The notes under the pieces were generated by a model that saw only the letters and a list, made by a program, of their open reading frames with translations, was not told where the DNA came from and did not search any database. From assembly GCF_018130955.1 (NCBI RefSeq), contig NZ_JAFCJM010000024.1, positions 1 to 64,000 of the forward strand: a DNA stretch of 64,000 bases, written 5' to 3'. Below are positions 18,711-26,417 of the stretch, piece by piece. The translations under genes were made by a program, and so were the position numbers. The stretch is from Bradyrhizobium liaoningense. GTDB taxonomy: Bacteria; Pseudomonadota; Alphaproteobacteria; Rhizobiales; Xanthobacteraceae. Numbering within the stretch: position 1 is the first letter of the stretch; each line of letters begins with the position of its first letter.

Positions 18711-18855
18711 GCTCCCTCTCCCGCTTGCGGGGGAGGGTTGGGGTTGGGGGTGTCTCCGCAATTGAGAATCCCGACGTGGAGAAAGCCCCCACCCGCCGCG
18801 CTCTTCGAGCGCCGCGACCTCCCCCGCAAGCGGGAGAGGTTGACCGAGCCCGCGG
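18711..18855. repeat. Family-A-like palindromic repeat, diverged copy
   Basis: The left end has CTCCCTCTCCCGCTTGCGGG and the right end CCCGCAAGCGGGAGAGG, forming long complementary termini; TTGACCGAGCCCGCGG follows the right end. The tail matches the other family-A copies (ACCGAGCCCGCG), while the middle is unrelated. It lies between the DUF2652 and RDD genes. Confidence 0.75.
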
Positions 18856-18886
18856 CGGGATCGATCTAACACAAAGCCGTTCGGTC

Positions 18887-19651
18887 CTATACGAGCACGT
18901 CCGCCTGGGCCCGGCGCGCGCCGAACAGCCGGCCGCGCCAGCCGAGGCCGATGACGACGGCAATCATCAGCAGCAGGACCACGGCCGCAGCGATGCTGAT
19001 GACGCGTTCGGCGGGCGAGCAGAAATCGCGATCGAGACAGGCGCTCGACAACAGGCCGACCTGCAAGACGGCATCGAGCGTCACGAGATAGACGATGATG
19101 CCAACAGCGAGCCAGGCCAGCGTCACCAGCGTGCGCCGCAGCCGGGACGGCATGACTGCGTCGTTGACCTCTTGCCGTTCGGCGATGAACTGCCCCGCCC
19201 TCGCCTTGGCCGCGTCGCGCATCTGCACGGTGGAGCGGGTCAGGAGGTCGTGGACGGCCTGGTTGCGCCGTGTCGCCATCATGCTCACGAAGGAGTACCA
19301 GCCGAGCAGGCTCTTGATCAGGAAGCGGAGAAAAGCCTTGGCAAAGCCGACATTGCCGCCGCGGTCGTCGACCACGCGCAGATTGGTCCAGATATGCCCG
19401 AGCGTACCGCCGAAGCGCGAGACCAGCAGCGGCTCGTAGAGCAGGAGGACCGCAACCGCCGCGACGCCAAGGGCGCGGGCCGCGGTGTCGTTCCTGATAT
19501 TGCTGGCCAGCGCCACGGCGCCGAACAGCACCGCCATTGCGATCATCCAGTCGAGCAGCATCCCGCGCAGACGGCGCGAGAAACGCGCATAGCGCGGCGC
19601 AGAGTCCGAGGCCGGATCAAGTGGGCTCATGGGGGTGCCAGTGCCGTTCAT
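18887..19651 (-). CDS. RDD-family membrane protein
   Basis: A 254-residue protein with about five hydrophobic helices. The RDD domain (about residues 20-150) shows RFSRRLRGMLLDWMIA at the first helix and LGHIWTNLRVVDDRGG downstream. RDD proteins are thought to be transporters, some linked to sodium/proton exchange, but most have no assigned substrate. It is followed 235 bases later by the DUF2652 gene and preceded by the EAL gene 60 bases upstream, all on the same strand. Confidence 0.82.
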   Translation of the reverse strand: MNGTGTPMSPLDPASDSAPRYARFSRRLRGMLLDWMIAMAVLFGAVALASNIRNDTAARALGVAAVAVLLLYEPLLVSRFGGTLGHIWTNLRVVDDRGGNVGFAKAFLRFLIKSLLGWYSFVSMMATRRNQAVHDLLTRSTVQMRDAAKARAGQFIAERQEVNDAVMPSRLRRTLVTLAWLAVGIIVYLVTLDAVLQVGLLSSACLDRDFCSPAERVISIAAAVVLLLMIAVVIGLGWRGRLFGARRAQADVLV

Positions 19652-19711
19652 CCCATGATCAGACGCGCCAAGCCGGCTTCAGGTTCGATGTCCCGGCGCG
19701 AGATATCCCAG

Positions 19712-21970
19712 TCAGGCGACCATCGCGTCGGTTTCGTCGCCGTCCACACCGCGCTGCGCCCTGAGCAAGCTGACGATCTCGATATTGGGGCGCGCCTTGC
19801 TGAACAGAAAACCCTGGCCTTCGTCGCAGCCCTCGGCGCGGAGGCAGCTCAGCTCGGCCTCGGTCTCGACGCCTTCGGCGGTAATGGTCACGCCGAGGCC
19901 GTTGCCGAGGCTGATGATCGAACGGATAATCGCCTGCGCCTCGCGGTTGGCGCCGAGATCGCGCACGAAGGACTGGTCGACCTTGATCTTGTCGAAGGGG
20001 AAGCTGCGCAGATAGCTCAGGGACGAATAGCCGGTGCCAAAATCGTCCATCGAGATCCGCACGCCCAGCGCGCGCAGCGCGTGCAGCGTCGCCAGCACCT
20101 GCGCGCTCTTCTCCAGCAGCAGGGTCTCGGTGATCTCGAGCTCGAGCCGGCGCGCCGGCAGGCCGGACTGTTTGAGCGTGTCGGTCACGACCGACAGGAG
20201 ATTGCCGCTGTGGACCTGCAATGGCGACAGGTTCACGGCGACGCGGACGTCGTCCGGCCATTGCGCCGCGTCGCGGCAGGCGCTGCGCAGCATCAGCCCG
20301 CCGATCGCATTGATCAGCCCGGTCTCTTCCGCCACGGGAATGAACTCGCCCGGCGAGATCATGCCGCGCTCGGGGTGCGGCCAGCGTACCAGCGCCTCGA
20401 AGCCGGTGATGCGTCCGCTCGAAAGATCGACCAGCGGCTGGTAATACGGCCGCAGCACGTCGTTCTGGATCGCGTCGCGCAGCTCGACCTCGATCTTGCG
20501 CCGGCTCTGCGCCCTGGCGTCGAGCGCGGCTTCGAAGAACGAGAAGGTGCCGCGCGAATCGATCTTGGCGCGCGACAGCGCCATGTCGGCGCTCTTCAAC
20601 AGCTTTTCGGAATCGTCGCCGTCGGAGGGCGCCATCGCGATGCCGATGGAGGCACCGATCACGACGGAATGGCCGTCGAGCAGATAGGGATCGGCGATCG
20701 CCTCCAGAATCCGCTTCGCCAGCCCCACGGCGTCTTCCGGCCGCGTCAGCCCGCTCTGGACGATCGCAAACTCGTCGGAGTTGAGCCGCGCCAGCGCGTC
20801 TTCCTCGCGCAAGGTCGAACGCAGCCGCTTGGCGACGCCGCGGAGCAGCTTGTCGCCGACCGCGTGGCCCAGCGTGTCGTTGACCGCCTTGAAATTGTCC
20901 AGTCCCAGCATCAGCACCGCGACCTTCTCGGAGCTGCGGCGGGTGTGCAGCAGCATCTCCTCCATGGTCTGGCGCAGCAGGTTGCGGTTCGGCAGGCCGG
21001 TGAGACCGTCATGCTGAGCCATGAAGGCGAGCCGCGCCTCGGCGCGCTTGCGTTCGGTGATGTCCATCAGCGCCAGCAGCATGGCGGGCCGCTCGGCATA
21101 GACGAGCTCGCGGGAATAGATCGCAAGATCGATCAGCGTGCCGTCGGCCCTGACGTGCTTCCAGGTGCGCGCCGCCCGCTCCTCGACGGTCGGATCGGTG
21201 GTCCAGGGCGGCTCGCTCTCGAAGGCCTGCAAGGACCGGATGGTGAGCCTTTCGAAATCGGCGCGGCTATAGCCGTAATGCGCGACCGCGGCGTCGTTGA
21301 CGCCGAGGATGCGTTCGTCGTCCAGCGCGCAGACGATCATGGGAACGGGATTGCCGTCGAACAGCAGGCGGAACGAGGCCTCGCGCTGCTTCAATTCGGT
21401 GATGTCGACGCGCAGGCCGACGACACCGCCGTCATCGGTCAGCCGCTCCTCGATCAGGACGACGCGGCCGTCGGACAGTTTTTGCTCGTGCCGCTCGCCG
21501 GGCTGATAGAGTTTTTGCAGCCGCTCGGCGATCCATTCGTCCTCGTGGCCGGCGGCCTCGGGGTAATCGCCGCGCGCGACGCCGATGCGCAGCGTGTCTT
21601 CGAGGCGCGCGCCGTGGGCGAACAGATCGGCGGTCTTGCTGTAGATCTCGGCGTATTTCTTGTTCCAGAGAACGTAGCGGCCCTCGGGATCGAGAAATAC
21701 GATGCCCTGCGGCAGCAGATCGATGGCCTGGCGCAGCCGCTCGTGCGATTTGCGCGCATCGGCAATCGCAGCTTCAGCTTCTGCGCGGCTCTGGATCAGC
21801 GCGTCGATCTCGACGGGAGAGCTGCTGGTGTCGGCAACCTGCTGCGCAGCCTTGCGCGGCCGTCCGGCCGCCCAGGCGAGCGACCTCCGCTTTCGTTTCT
21901 TTACTTTTCTTGCGCCTAAACTCAACTTCAGCCGTCCCACTCGCGCCCAGCGGCGCAAGTTGTCCGACAA
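19712..21970 (-). CDS. PAS-PAS-GGDEF-EAL protein with degenerate GGDEF
   Basis: A 752-residue cyclic-di-GMP protein. A basic N-terminus (RKVKKRKRRS) leads into a PAS domain (about 75-190), a second PAS (about 198-310), GGDEF (about 315-480) and EAL (about 490-735). The active-site GGDEF motif reads NSDEF (397-401), losing both glycines, so cyclase activity is doubtful. The EAL site looks intact: EALVRW (525-530), DDFGTGYSS and EGVET. No membrane helix is seen. The likely net role is c-di-GMP hydrolysis, with the GGDEF-like part as a GTP-binding regulatory unit. Confidence 0.92.
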   Translation of the reverse strand: MSDNLRRWARVGRLKLSLGARKVKKRKRRSLAWAAGRPRKAAQQVADTSSSPVEIDALIQSRAEAEAAIADARKSHERLRQAIDLLPQGIVFLDPEGRYVLWNKKYAEIYSKTADLFAHGARLEDTLRIGVARGDYPEAAGHEDEWIAERLQKLYQPGERHEQKLSDGRVVLIEERLTDDGGVVGLRVDITELKQREASFRLLFDGNPVPMIVCALDDERILGVNDAAVAHYGYSRADFERLTIRSLQAFESEPPWTTDPTVEERAARTWKHVRADGTLIDLAIYSRELVYAERPAMLLALMDITERKRAEARLAFMAQHDGLTGLPNRNLLRQTMEEMLLHTRRSSEKVAVLMLGLDNFKAVNDTLGHAVGDKLLRGVAKRLRSTLREEDALARLNSDEFAIVQSGLTRPEDAVGLAKRILEAIADPYLLDGHSVVIGASIGIAMAPSDGDDSEKLLKSADMALSRAKIDSRGTFSFFEAALDARAQSRRKIEVELRDAIQNDVLRPYYQPLVDLSSGRITGFEALVRWPHPERGMISPGEFIPVAEETGLINAIGGLMLRSACRDAAQWPDDVRVAVNLSPLQVHSGNLLSVVTDTLKQSGLPARRLELEITETLLLEKSAQVLATLHALRALGVRISMDDFGTGYSSLSYLRSFPFDKIKVDQSFVRDLGANREAQAIIRSIISLGNGLGVTITAEGVETEAELSCLRAEGCDEGQGFLFSKARPNIEIVSLLRAQRGVDGDETDAMVA

Positions 21971-22286
21971 GTCTCTGAAAAAACAGTAATCTCGGGCACA
22001 CCGAGGCTTGCGTCATTGCGGAATGTGGACACCGAGTGCGCTTTCGCGCCTATTTGCCGGGCGCGGCGCACGGAGCTGGCGCTTCAGGCATATTCGACAG
22101 GTCGCTAACGGAGAGGGATGTGCCGTAATATTGCGCGCGGCCATGAATGATTTCGAGCGCCGAGGAATCATTGCATGCAAGCCGCGGATACTCCCGCACG
22201 AACGCACGAATTTTGGTCAATACGCGGCAGGGTTATCGCAGCGTTAAGAACGGAGCGCGGGAGATCGCGCGACTGCGACTTTCGAC
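21971..22286. other. Intergenic region without recognised features
   Basis: About 316 bases lie between the start of the EAL gene and the end of the L,D-transpeptidase gene. I see no convincing reading frame, hairpin or repeat. The part near 21971-22010 should carry the EAL gene promoter. Confidence 0.5.
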
Positions 22287-22742
22287 TCAGTTTGTGATCT
22301 GGATCGTGGTGTTGCGCGGCCCTTCGCGGCTGACCAGCGCGAACAGGGTCGCGGCATGCGCGGGGTGCAGTCTGACGCAGCCATGCGAGGCCGGGCCGCC
22401 GAGCCGCGAAATGTCTGATGTGCCGTGGATGGCAAAGCCGTAATAGAAGAAGATCGCATGCGGCATCGGTGAATTGTAGTATTTGCGCGAGAAGTGGCGC
22501 CGCATCATCGCCTGCGGATGAAAGGTGCCGTTCGGCGTGCCGTAGCCGCTGCGTCCCGTGGAGACCGGCCAGTTGTAGCGCGGCGAGCCATCGACGCTGA
22601 CCGCCATGCGTTGCGACGATTTGTCGATCTGAACCCTGACGTCGGCCCTGACGGGCGTCGCCGCAAACCCGGCCAGGACGCATGCGCCCAAAATTGCGCC
22701 CAAGACCGCCCGGCTCGCGAGCCGTGCTGAAAACCCCGCCAT
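22287..22742 (-). CDS. L,D-transpeptidase (YkuD family)
   Basis: A 151-residue exported enzyme with an N-terminal signal peptide ending near ATPVRA (about 33). The catalytic motif HGT (His106) and SHGCVRL (Cys122) are intact. The family makes 3-3 crosslinks in peptidoglycan or links proteins to it. The ATG at 22742 gives a normal-length signal peptide; a frame from 22796 would add 18 residues. It diverges from mepA, so two peptidoglycan enzymes share one 134-base promoter region. Confidence 0.88.
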   Translation of the reverse strand: MAGFSARLASRAVLGAILGACVLAGFAATPVRADVRVQIDKSSQRMAVSVDGSPRYNWPVSTGRSGYGTPNGTFHPQAMMRRHFSRKYYNSPMPHAIFFYYGFAIHGTSDISRLGGPASHGCVRLHPAHAATLFALVSREGPRNTTIQITN

Positions 22743-22876
22743 TGCAAAAGCCCCGCAGCTTTCTATCGGCCGCATGATTCGCTGCAGAGCGGCCACTGTA
22801 AAGACGCTGTGAGGTTTGCGCGTTCGAAAGCCTAATTCTTAACCTTTAAGCGCGGTTGGGTTATAAGGTGAGCAGC

Positions 22877-23821
22877 ATGAGTCCCCGCCGCATCGCCCCT
22901 CTCCTGCTTCTGTTCGCGCTCCTGCATGCCGGCGTCGCGCTGGCGCAGGACAAGGGCAGCGTGAATCCAAAACCGCTGCCGCCGCTCGCCCACCCCAACG
23001 ATCCCAAGCTCGGCGCCAAAGAGCTGTTCGCACGAAAATTGCTGCCGTCGATGGGACCGGCGCATGTGATCGGCTCCTACGTCAAGGGCTGCCTCGGCGG
23101 CGCCGAGCGGATGCCGATCAACGGCGACGATTGGCAGGTCATGCGTCTGTCGCGCAATCGCAACTGGGGACACCCGGACATGATCGCGTTGATCAAGCGG
23201 CTTGCGGTCAAGGCGCACAAGGACGCCGGCTGGCCCGGCATTCTGGTCGGCGACATCGCCCAGCCGCGCGGCGGGCCGGCGCTGTCAGGCCATGCCAGCC
23301 ATCAGATCGGGCTGGATGCCGACATCTGGCTGACGCCGATGCCGGACCGGCGGCTGTCGCGCGAAGAGCGCGAGGAGACCTCGGCTGTGATGATGGTGCG
23401 CGAGGACCGGCTCGACATCGATCCAAAAGTTTTCACGGCGGGTCATGTGCTGGTGCTGCGCGACGCCGCGCAAGAGCCGGCGGTGCAGCGCATCTTCGTC
23501 AATGCCGCGATCAAGAAGGCGCTGTGCCGCGAGGCCAAAGGCGACCGAAGCTGGCTGGCAAAAATCCGCCCCTGGTGGGGCCATGATTATCACTTCCACA
23601 TCCGCATACGCTGCCCGGCGGGCGCCGGGGAATGCGAAGGCCAGCCATCGCAATCCGAGGACGAGGGCTGCAAGCCGGCCGACCTCGCCTACTGGTTCAC
23701 CGATGCGGTGCTGCACCCAAAACCCCCGCCGACGCCGCCAAAGCCAAAACCGCCGATGACGCTGGCGCAGATGCCGGCCGCCTGCAAGGCCGTGCTGCAC
23801 GCAGCCGACGCCAAGCCTTGA
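22877..23821 (+). CDS. mepA: Penicillin-insensitive murein endopeptidase
   Basis: A 314-residue periplasmic metallo-endopeptidase (M74) that cuts peptide crosslinks in peptidoglycan. The signal peptide (RRIAPLLLLFALLHAGVALAQ) is followed by the zinc motifs SGHASHQIGLDADIW and WGHDYHFHIRI. The C-terminus adds a proline-lysine-rich stretch (PKPPPTPPKPKPP) and a short tail. I chose the ATG at 22877, preceded by AAGGTGAG; the upstream TTG at 22856 is less likely. It diverges from the L,D-transpeptidase gene. Confidence 0.93.
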   Translation: MSPRRIAPLLLLFALLHAGVALAQDKGSVNPKPLPPLAHPNDPKLGAKELFARKLLPSMGPAHVIGSYVKGCLGGAERMPINGDDWQVMRLSRNRNWGHPDMIALIKRLAVKAHKDAGWPGILVGDIAQPRGGPALSGHASHQIGLDADIWLTPMPDRRLSREEREETSAVMMVREDRLDIDPKVFTAGHVLVLRDAAQEPAVQRIFVNAAIKKALCREAKGDRSWLAKIRPWWGHDYHFHIRIRCPAGAGECEGQPSQSEDEGCKPADLAYWFTDAVLHPKPPPTPPKPKPPMTLAQMPAACKAVLHAADAKP

Positions 23822-24003
23822 GGCGGATCAGGGCTTTGACCTGATGGTCCGGCCTGTTATGGTCGGTTCCGCGATATCCCGATCGACCGTAAGTCGGTTC
23901 GGGCATACCGGAACAGCGCTTCCGCCGATCGCATCCTGTCTTCAACCAACGCCGTCACGCGCGTGTCACAGATCGCGCCTGTACGCGCGCATGGAGCGCT
24001 CTG

Positions 24004-24786
24004 ATGTCCCGCCTGTCCGCCATTTTCGCCGCCTTCGTCGTTCTGCTCGCCGCCTCGTCATCCGCCGCCGCACAGGACAAGACCATCACCGTGTTCGCCG
24101 CCGCCTCGATGAAGAACGCGCTCGACGAGATCGACGCCGCCTATACCGCGAAGACCGGCGTCAAATTCACGGTAAGCTACGCCGCAAGCTCCGCGCTCGC
24201 CAAGCAGATCGAGCAGGGCGCGCCGGCCGACGTGTTCATCTCCGCTGACACCGACTGGATGGACTATGCGATCTCCAAAAAAACCATCAACGAGCCGAGC
24301 CGCGTCAACCTGCTCGGCAACAGCATCGTGCTTATTGCGCCGAAGGATTCGAAAATCGACAACGTCGCCATTGGCCCCGGCTTCGATCTCGCAAAGCTCG
24401 CCGGCGACGGCAGGATCGCGACCGGCGACGTCAAGTCGGTGCCGGTCGGGAAATACGCCAAGGCCGCGCTGGAAAAACTCGGCGCCTGGCAGGCGGCCGA
24501 GCCGAAATTCGCGATGGCCGAGAGCGTGCGCGCCGCGCTGACGCTGGTGGCGCGCGGCGAAGCCCCGCTCGGCATCGTCTATTCGACCGATGCCAAGGTC
24601 GAGCCCGGCGTAAAAATCGTCGGCACGTTCCCGGCGGAGTCGCATCCCGCGATCATCTATCCGGTCGCCGCGACCGCGACGGCCAAGCCGGAGACCAACG
24701 ACTATCTCGCCTTCCTGCGCTCCACCGGAGCCAAGACCATTTTGGAAAAATACGGTTTCAAGTTCCTGGTCAGCCCCACGACTTGA
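24004..24786 (+). CDS. modA: Molybdate ABC transporter, periplasmic binding protein
   Basis: A 260-residue binding protein with a 23-residue signal peptide (…ASSSAAAQ) and the ModA opening ITVFAAASMKNALDEI. PADVFISAD follows. It captures molybdate (or tungstate) in the periplasm for ModB/ModC. It is the first gene of modABC, with 22 bases to modB. No ModE regulator is found in the window and I do not recognise a ModE box upstream. Confidence 0.95.
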   Translation: MSRLSAIFAAFVVLLAASSSAAAQDKTITVFAAASMKNALDEIDAAYTAKTGVKFTVSYAASSALAKQIEQGAPADVFISADTDWMDYAISKKTINEPSRVNLLGNSIVLIAPKDSKIDNVAIGPGFDLAKLAGDGRIATGDVKSVPVGKYAKAALEKLGAWQAAEPKFAMAESVRAALTLVARGEAPLGIVYSTDAKVEPGVKIVGTFPAESHPAIIYPVAATATAKPETNDYLAFLRSTGAKTILEKYGFKFLVSPTT

Positions 24787-24810
24787 TATTTGGACTTGAT
24801 ACGACTTGAT
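24781..24810 (+). repeat. Three copies of ACTTGAT across the modA-modB junction
   Basis: ACTTGAT occurs at 24781, 24794 and 24804. The first copy contains the modA stop codon and the last overlaps the modB ATG at 24809. The pattern looks like small slippage duplications that lengthened the junction. No Shine-Dalgarno sequence is visible before modB here. Confidence 0.6.
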
Positions 24811-25504
24811 GTCCGAGATCACACCTGCCGAATGGACGGCGATCCTGCTCTCGCTCAGGGTCGCCGTCATTGCAACGCTGGTGGCGACGCCGTTCGGCAT
24901 CGCGCTCGCATGGCTGCTTGCGCGGCGTGATTTTTGGGGCAAGTCGATGATCGACGCGCTGGTGCATTTGCCCCTGGTGCTGCCGCCGGTCGTCACCGGC
25001 TATCTCTTGCTGCTCACCTTCGGCCGCCGCGGGCTGGTCGGCGGATTTTTGGCCGACTATCTCGGCATCGTGTTCGCGTTCCGCTGGACCGGTGCTGCGC
25101 TTGCCTGCGGCATCATGTCGTTTCCGCTGCTGGTGCGCCCGATGCGCCTGTCGATCGAGGCGATCGACCGCAGGCTGGAGCAGGCCGCCGAGACGCTCGG
25201 CGCCGCGCCCTGGAAAGTATTCGCCACGGTGACGCTGCCGCTGGCGCTGCCCGGCGTGCTCGCCGGCATGGTGCTCGGCTTTGCCAAGGCGATCGGCGAG
25301 TTCGGCGCCACCATCACCTTCGTCTCCAACATTCCCGGCGAGACCCAGACGATTTCCTCGGCGATCTATTCGCTGATCCAGACGCCCGACGGCGACGCCG
25401 CCGCAGGCCGTCTCGTGATCATCTCGATCATTCTGGCGCTCGGCGCGCTGATCGCGGCCGAGTGGTTTGCCCGCCGCGCCACCGCGCGGCTGCACGGGAA
25501 TTGA
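24809..25504 (+). CDS. modB: Molybdate ABC transporter permease
   Basis: A 231-residue inner-membrane permease with about five helices and the ABC coupling motif EAAETLGAAPWKVFATVTLP (EAA loop). It forms the channel through which ModA-delivered molybdate passes. Starts at ATG 24809 directly after the ACTTGAT repeats, and ends two bases before modC. Translation may depend on coupling from modA because no clear ribosome site is visible. Confidence 0.94.
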   Translation: MSEITPAEWTAILLSLRVAVIATLVATPFGIALAWLLARRDFWGKSMIDALVHLPLVLPPVVTGYLLLLTFGRRGLVGGFLADYLGIVFAFRWTGAALACGIMSFPLLVRPMRLSIEAIDRRLEQAAETLGAAPWKVFATVTLPLALPGVLAGMVLGFAKAIGEFGATITFVSNIPGETQTISSAIYSLIQTPDGDAAAGRLVIISIILALGALIAAEWFARRATARLHGN

Positions 25505-25506
25505 CC

Positions 25507-26169
25507 ATGCTGCGCGTCGACGTCGAAAAAAAGCTTGGCGAATTCTCGCTTGAGGCGTCCTTCACCAGCGAGGGCCGCGTCACGGGCCTGTTCGGCGCCT
25601 CCGGTTCCGGCAAGACCTCACTGGTCAACATGATCGCGGGCCTGCTTCGGCCCGATCGCGGCACGATCGCGATCGACGGCGACGTCGTCGACGACACGGC
25701 CGCAGGCATCCACGTGCCGACGTATCGCCGCCGCATCGGCTACGTCTTTCAGGACGCGCGGCTGTTCCCGCATCTCAACGTCGCGCAGAATCTCGACTAT
25801 GGCAGGCGGATGAACGGCCTTGCCGCCGACCCCGCGCAGCAGAAGCGTATCGTCGACCTGCTCGACATCGGCGCCCTGCTCGATCGCCGGCCCGGAAAAC
25901 TCTCCGGCGGCGAGCGCCAGCGCGTCGCACTCGGCCGCGCGCTCCTGGCAAAACCGCGGCTGTTGCTGCTCGACGAGCCGCTCGGCGCGCTCGACGAGGC
26001 ACGCAAGCTCGAGATCTTGCCCTATCTGGTGCGGCTGCGGGACGAGGCCAACGTGCCGATGGTCTATGTCAGCCACGACGTCGCCGAACTGCGCCAGCTC
26101 GCGACGCAGATCGTGATGCTGAAGCAAGGCAAGGTGACGTCGTTCGGCGGCGTGAAGGTGCTTGCGTGA
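25507..26169 (+). CDS. modC: Molybdate ABC transporter ATPase, short form without Mop domain
   Basis: A 220-residue ATPase. Walker A is GASGSGKT (30-37), the signature LSGGERQ (132-138), Walker B LLLLDEP (152-158) and switch His190. Typical ModC proteins run to about 350 residues, with a C-terminal molybdopterin-like (Mop/TOBE) domain that senses cytoplasmic molybdate. Here the protein stops right after the ATPase core and no coding for a Mop domain follows. A family-B repeat starts 53 bases past the stop. The gene looks functional, but feedback inhibition by molybdate through Mop should be lost. Confidence 0.9.
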   Translation: MLRVDVEKKLGEFSLEASFTSEGRVTGLFGASGSGKTSLVNMIAGLLRPDRGTIAIDGDVVDDTAAGIHVPTYRRRIGYVFQDARLFPHLNVAQNLDYGRRMNGLAADPAQQKRIVDLLDIGALLDRRPGKLSGGERQRVALGRALLAKPRLLLLDEPLGALDEARKLEILPYLVRLRDEANVPMVYVSHDVAELRQLATQIVMLKQGKVTSFGGVKVLA

Positions 26170-26221
26170 GGGGTGATGGCGCTTTGTCGACACGGGGCAA
26201 TCGCCGCGCACAAACTCCGAT

Positions 26222-26368
26222 GTCGTCCCGGCGCAGGCCGGGACCCACCGCGTGATTTCTCGGTGACGGGCGGTGTGAGTACCAAGGCAACGACAAGTCT
26301 TCGCCAAACTTCTCCCTGGGGTTATGGGTCCCGCCCCCGTGCGCAATTGCGCACTAGGCCGGGACGAC
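26222..26368. repeat. Family-B palindromic interspersed repeat
   Basis: Terminal inverted repeats GTCGTCCCGGC (26222-26232) and GCCGGGACGAC (26358-26368) bound about 147 bases. The interior has GGCCGGGACCCA, TCTTCGCCAA and CCTGGGGTTATGGGTCC. The last two stretches recur, in inverse orientation or with small changes, in the copy at 61506-61656. The element fills most of the gap between modC and the convergent antiporter gene. Confidence 0.82.
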
Positions 26369-26417
26369 GTTGGGAAATAGTTGAGCCTCACAACTTACGT
26401 CGTTGCGCGCGGTTGAA

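Noticed and set aside
18653..21919. Plus-strand open frame of more than 1000 codons
   Set aside because: It lies opposite the RDD and EAL genes and runs through a repeat; composition is Arg/Gln/Asp-rich as expected of an antisense frame.
26170..26417. Missing ModC Mop domain hidden by a frameshift
   Set aside because: The bases after modC contain a repeat and no Mop-like coding in any frame.
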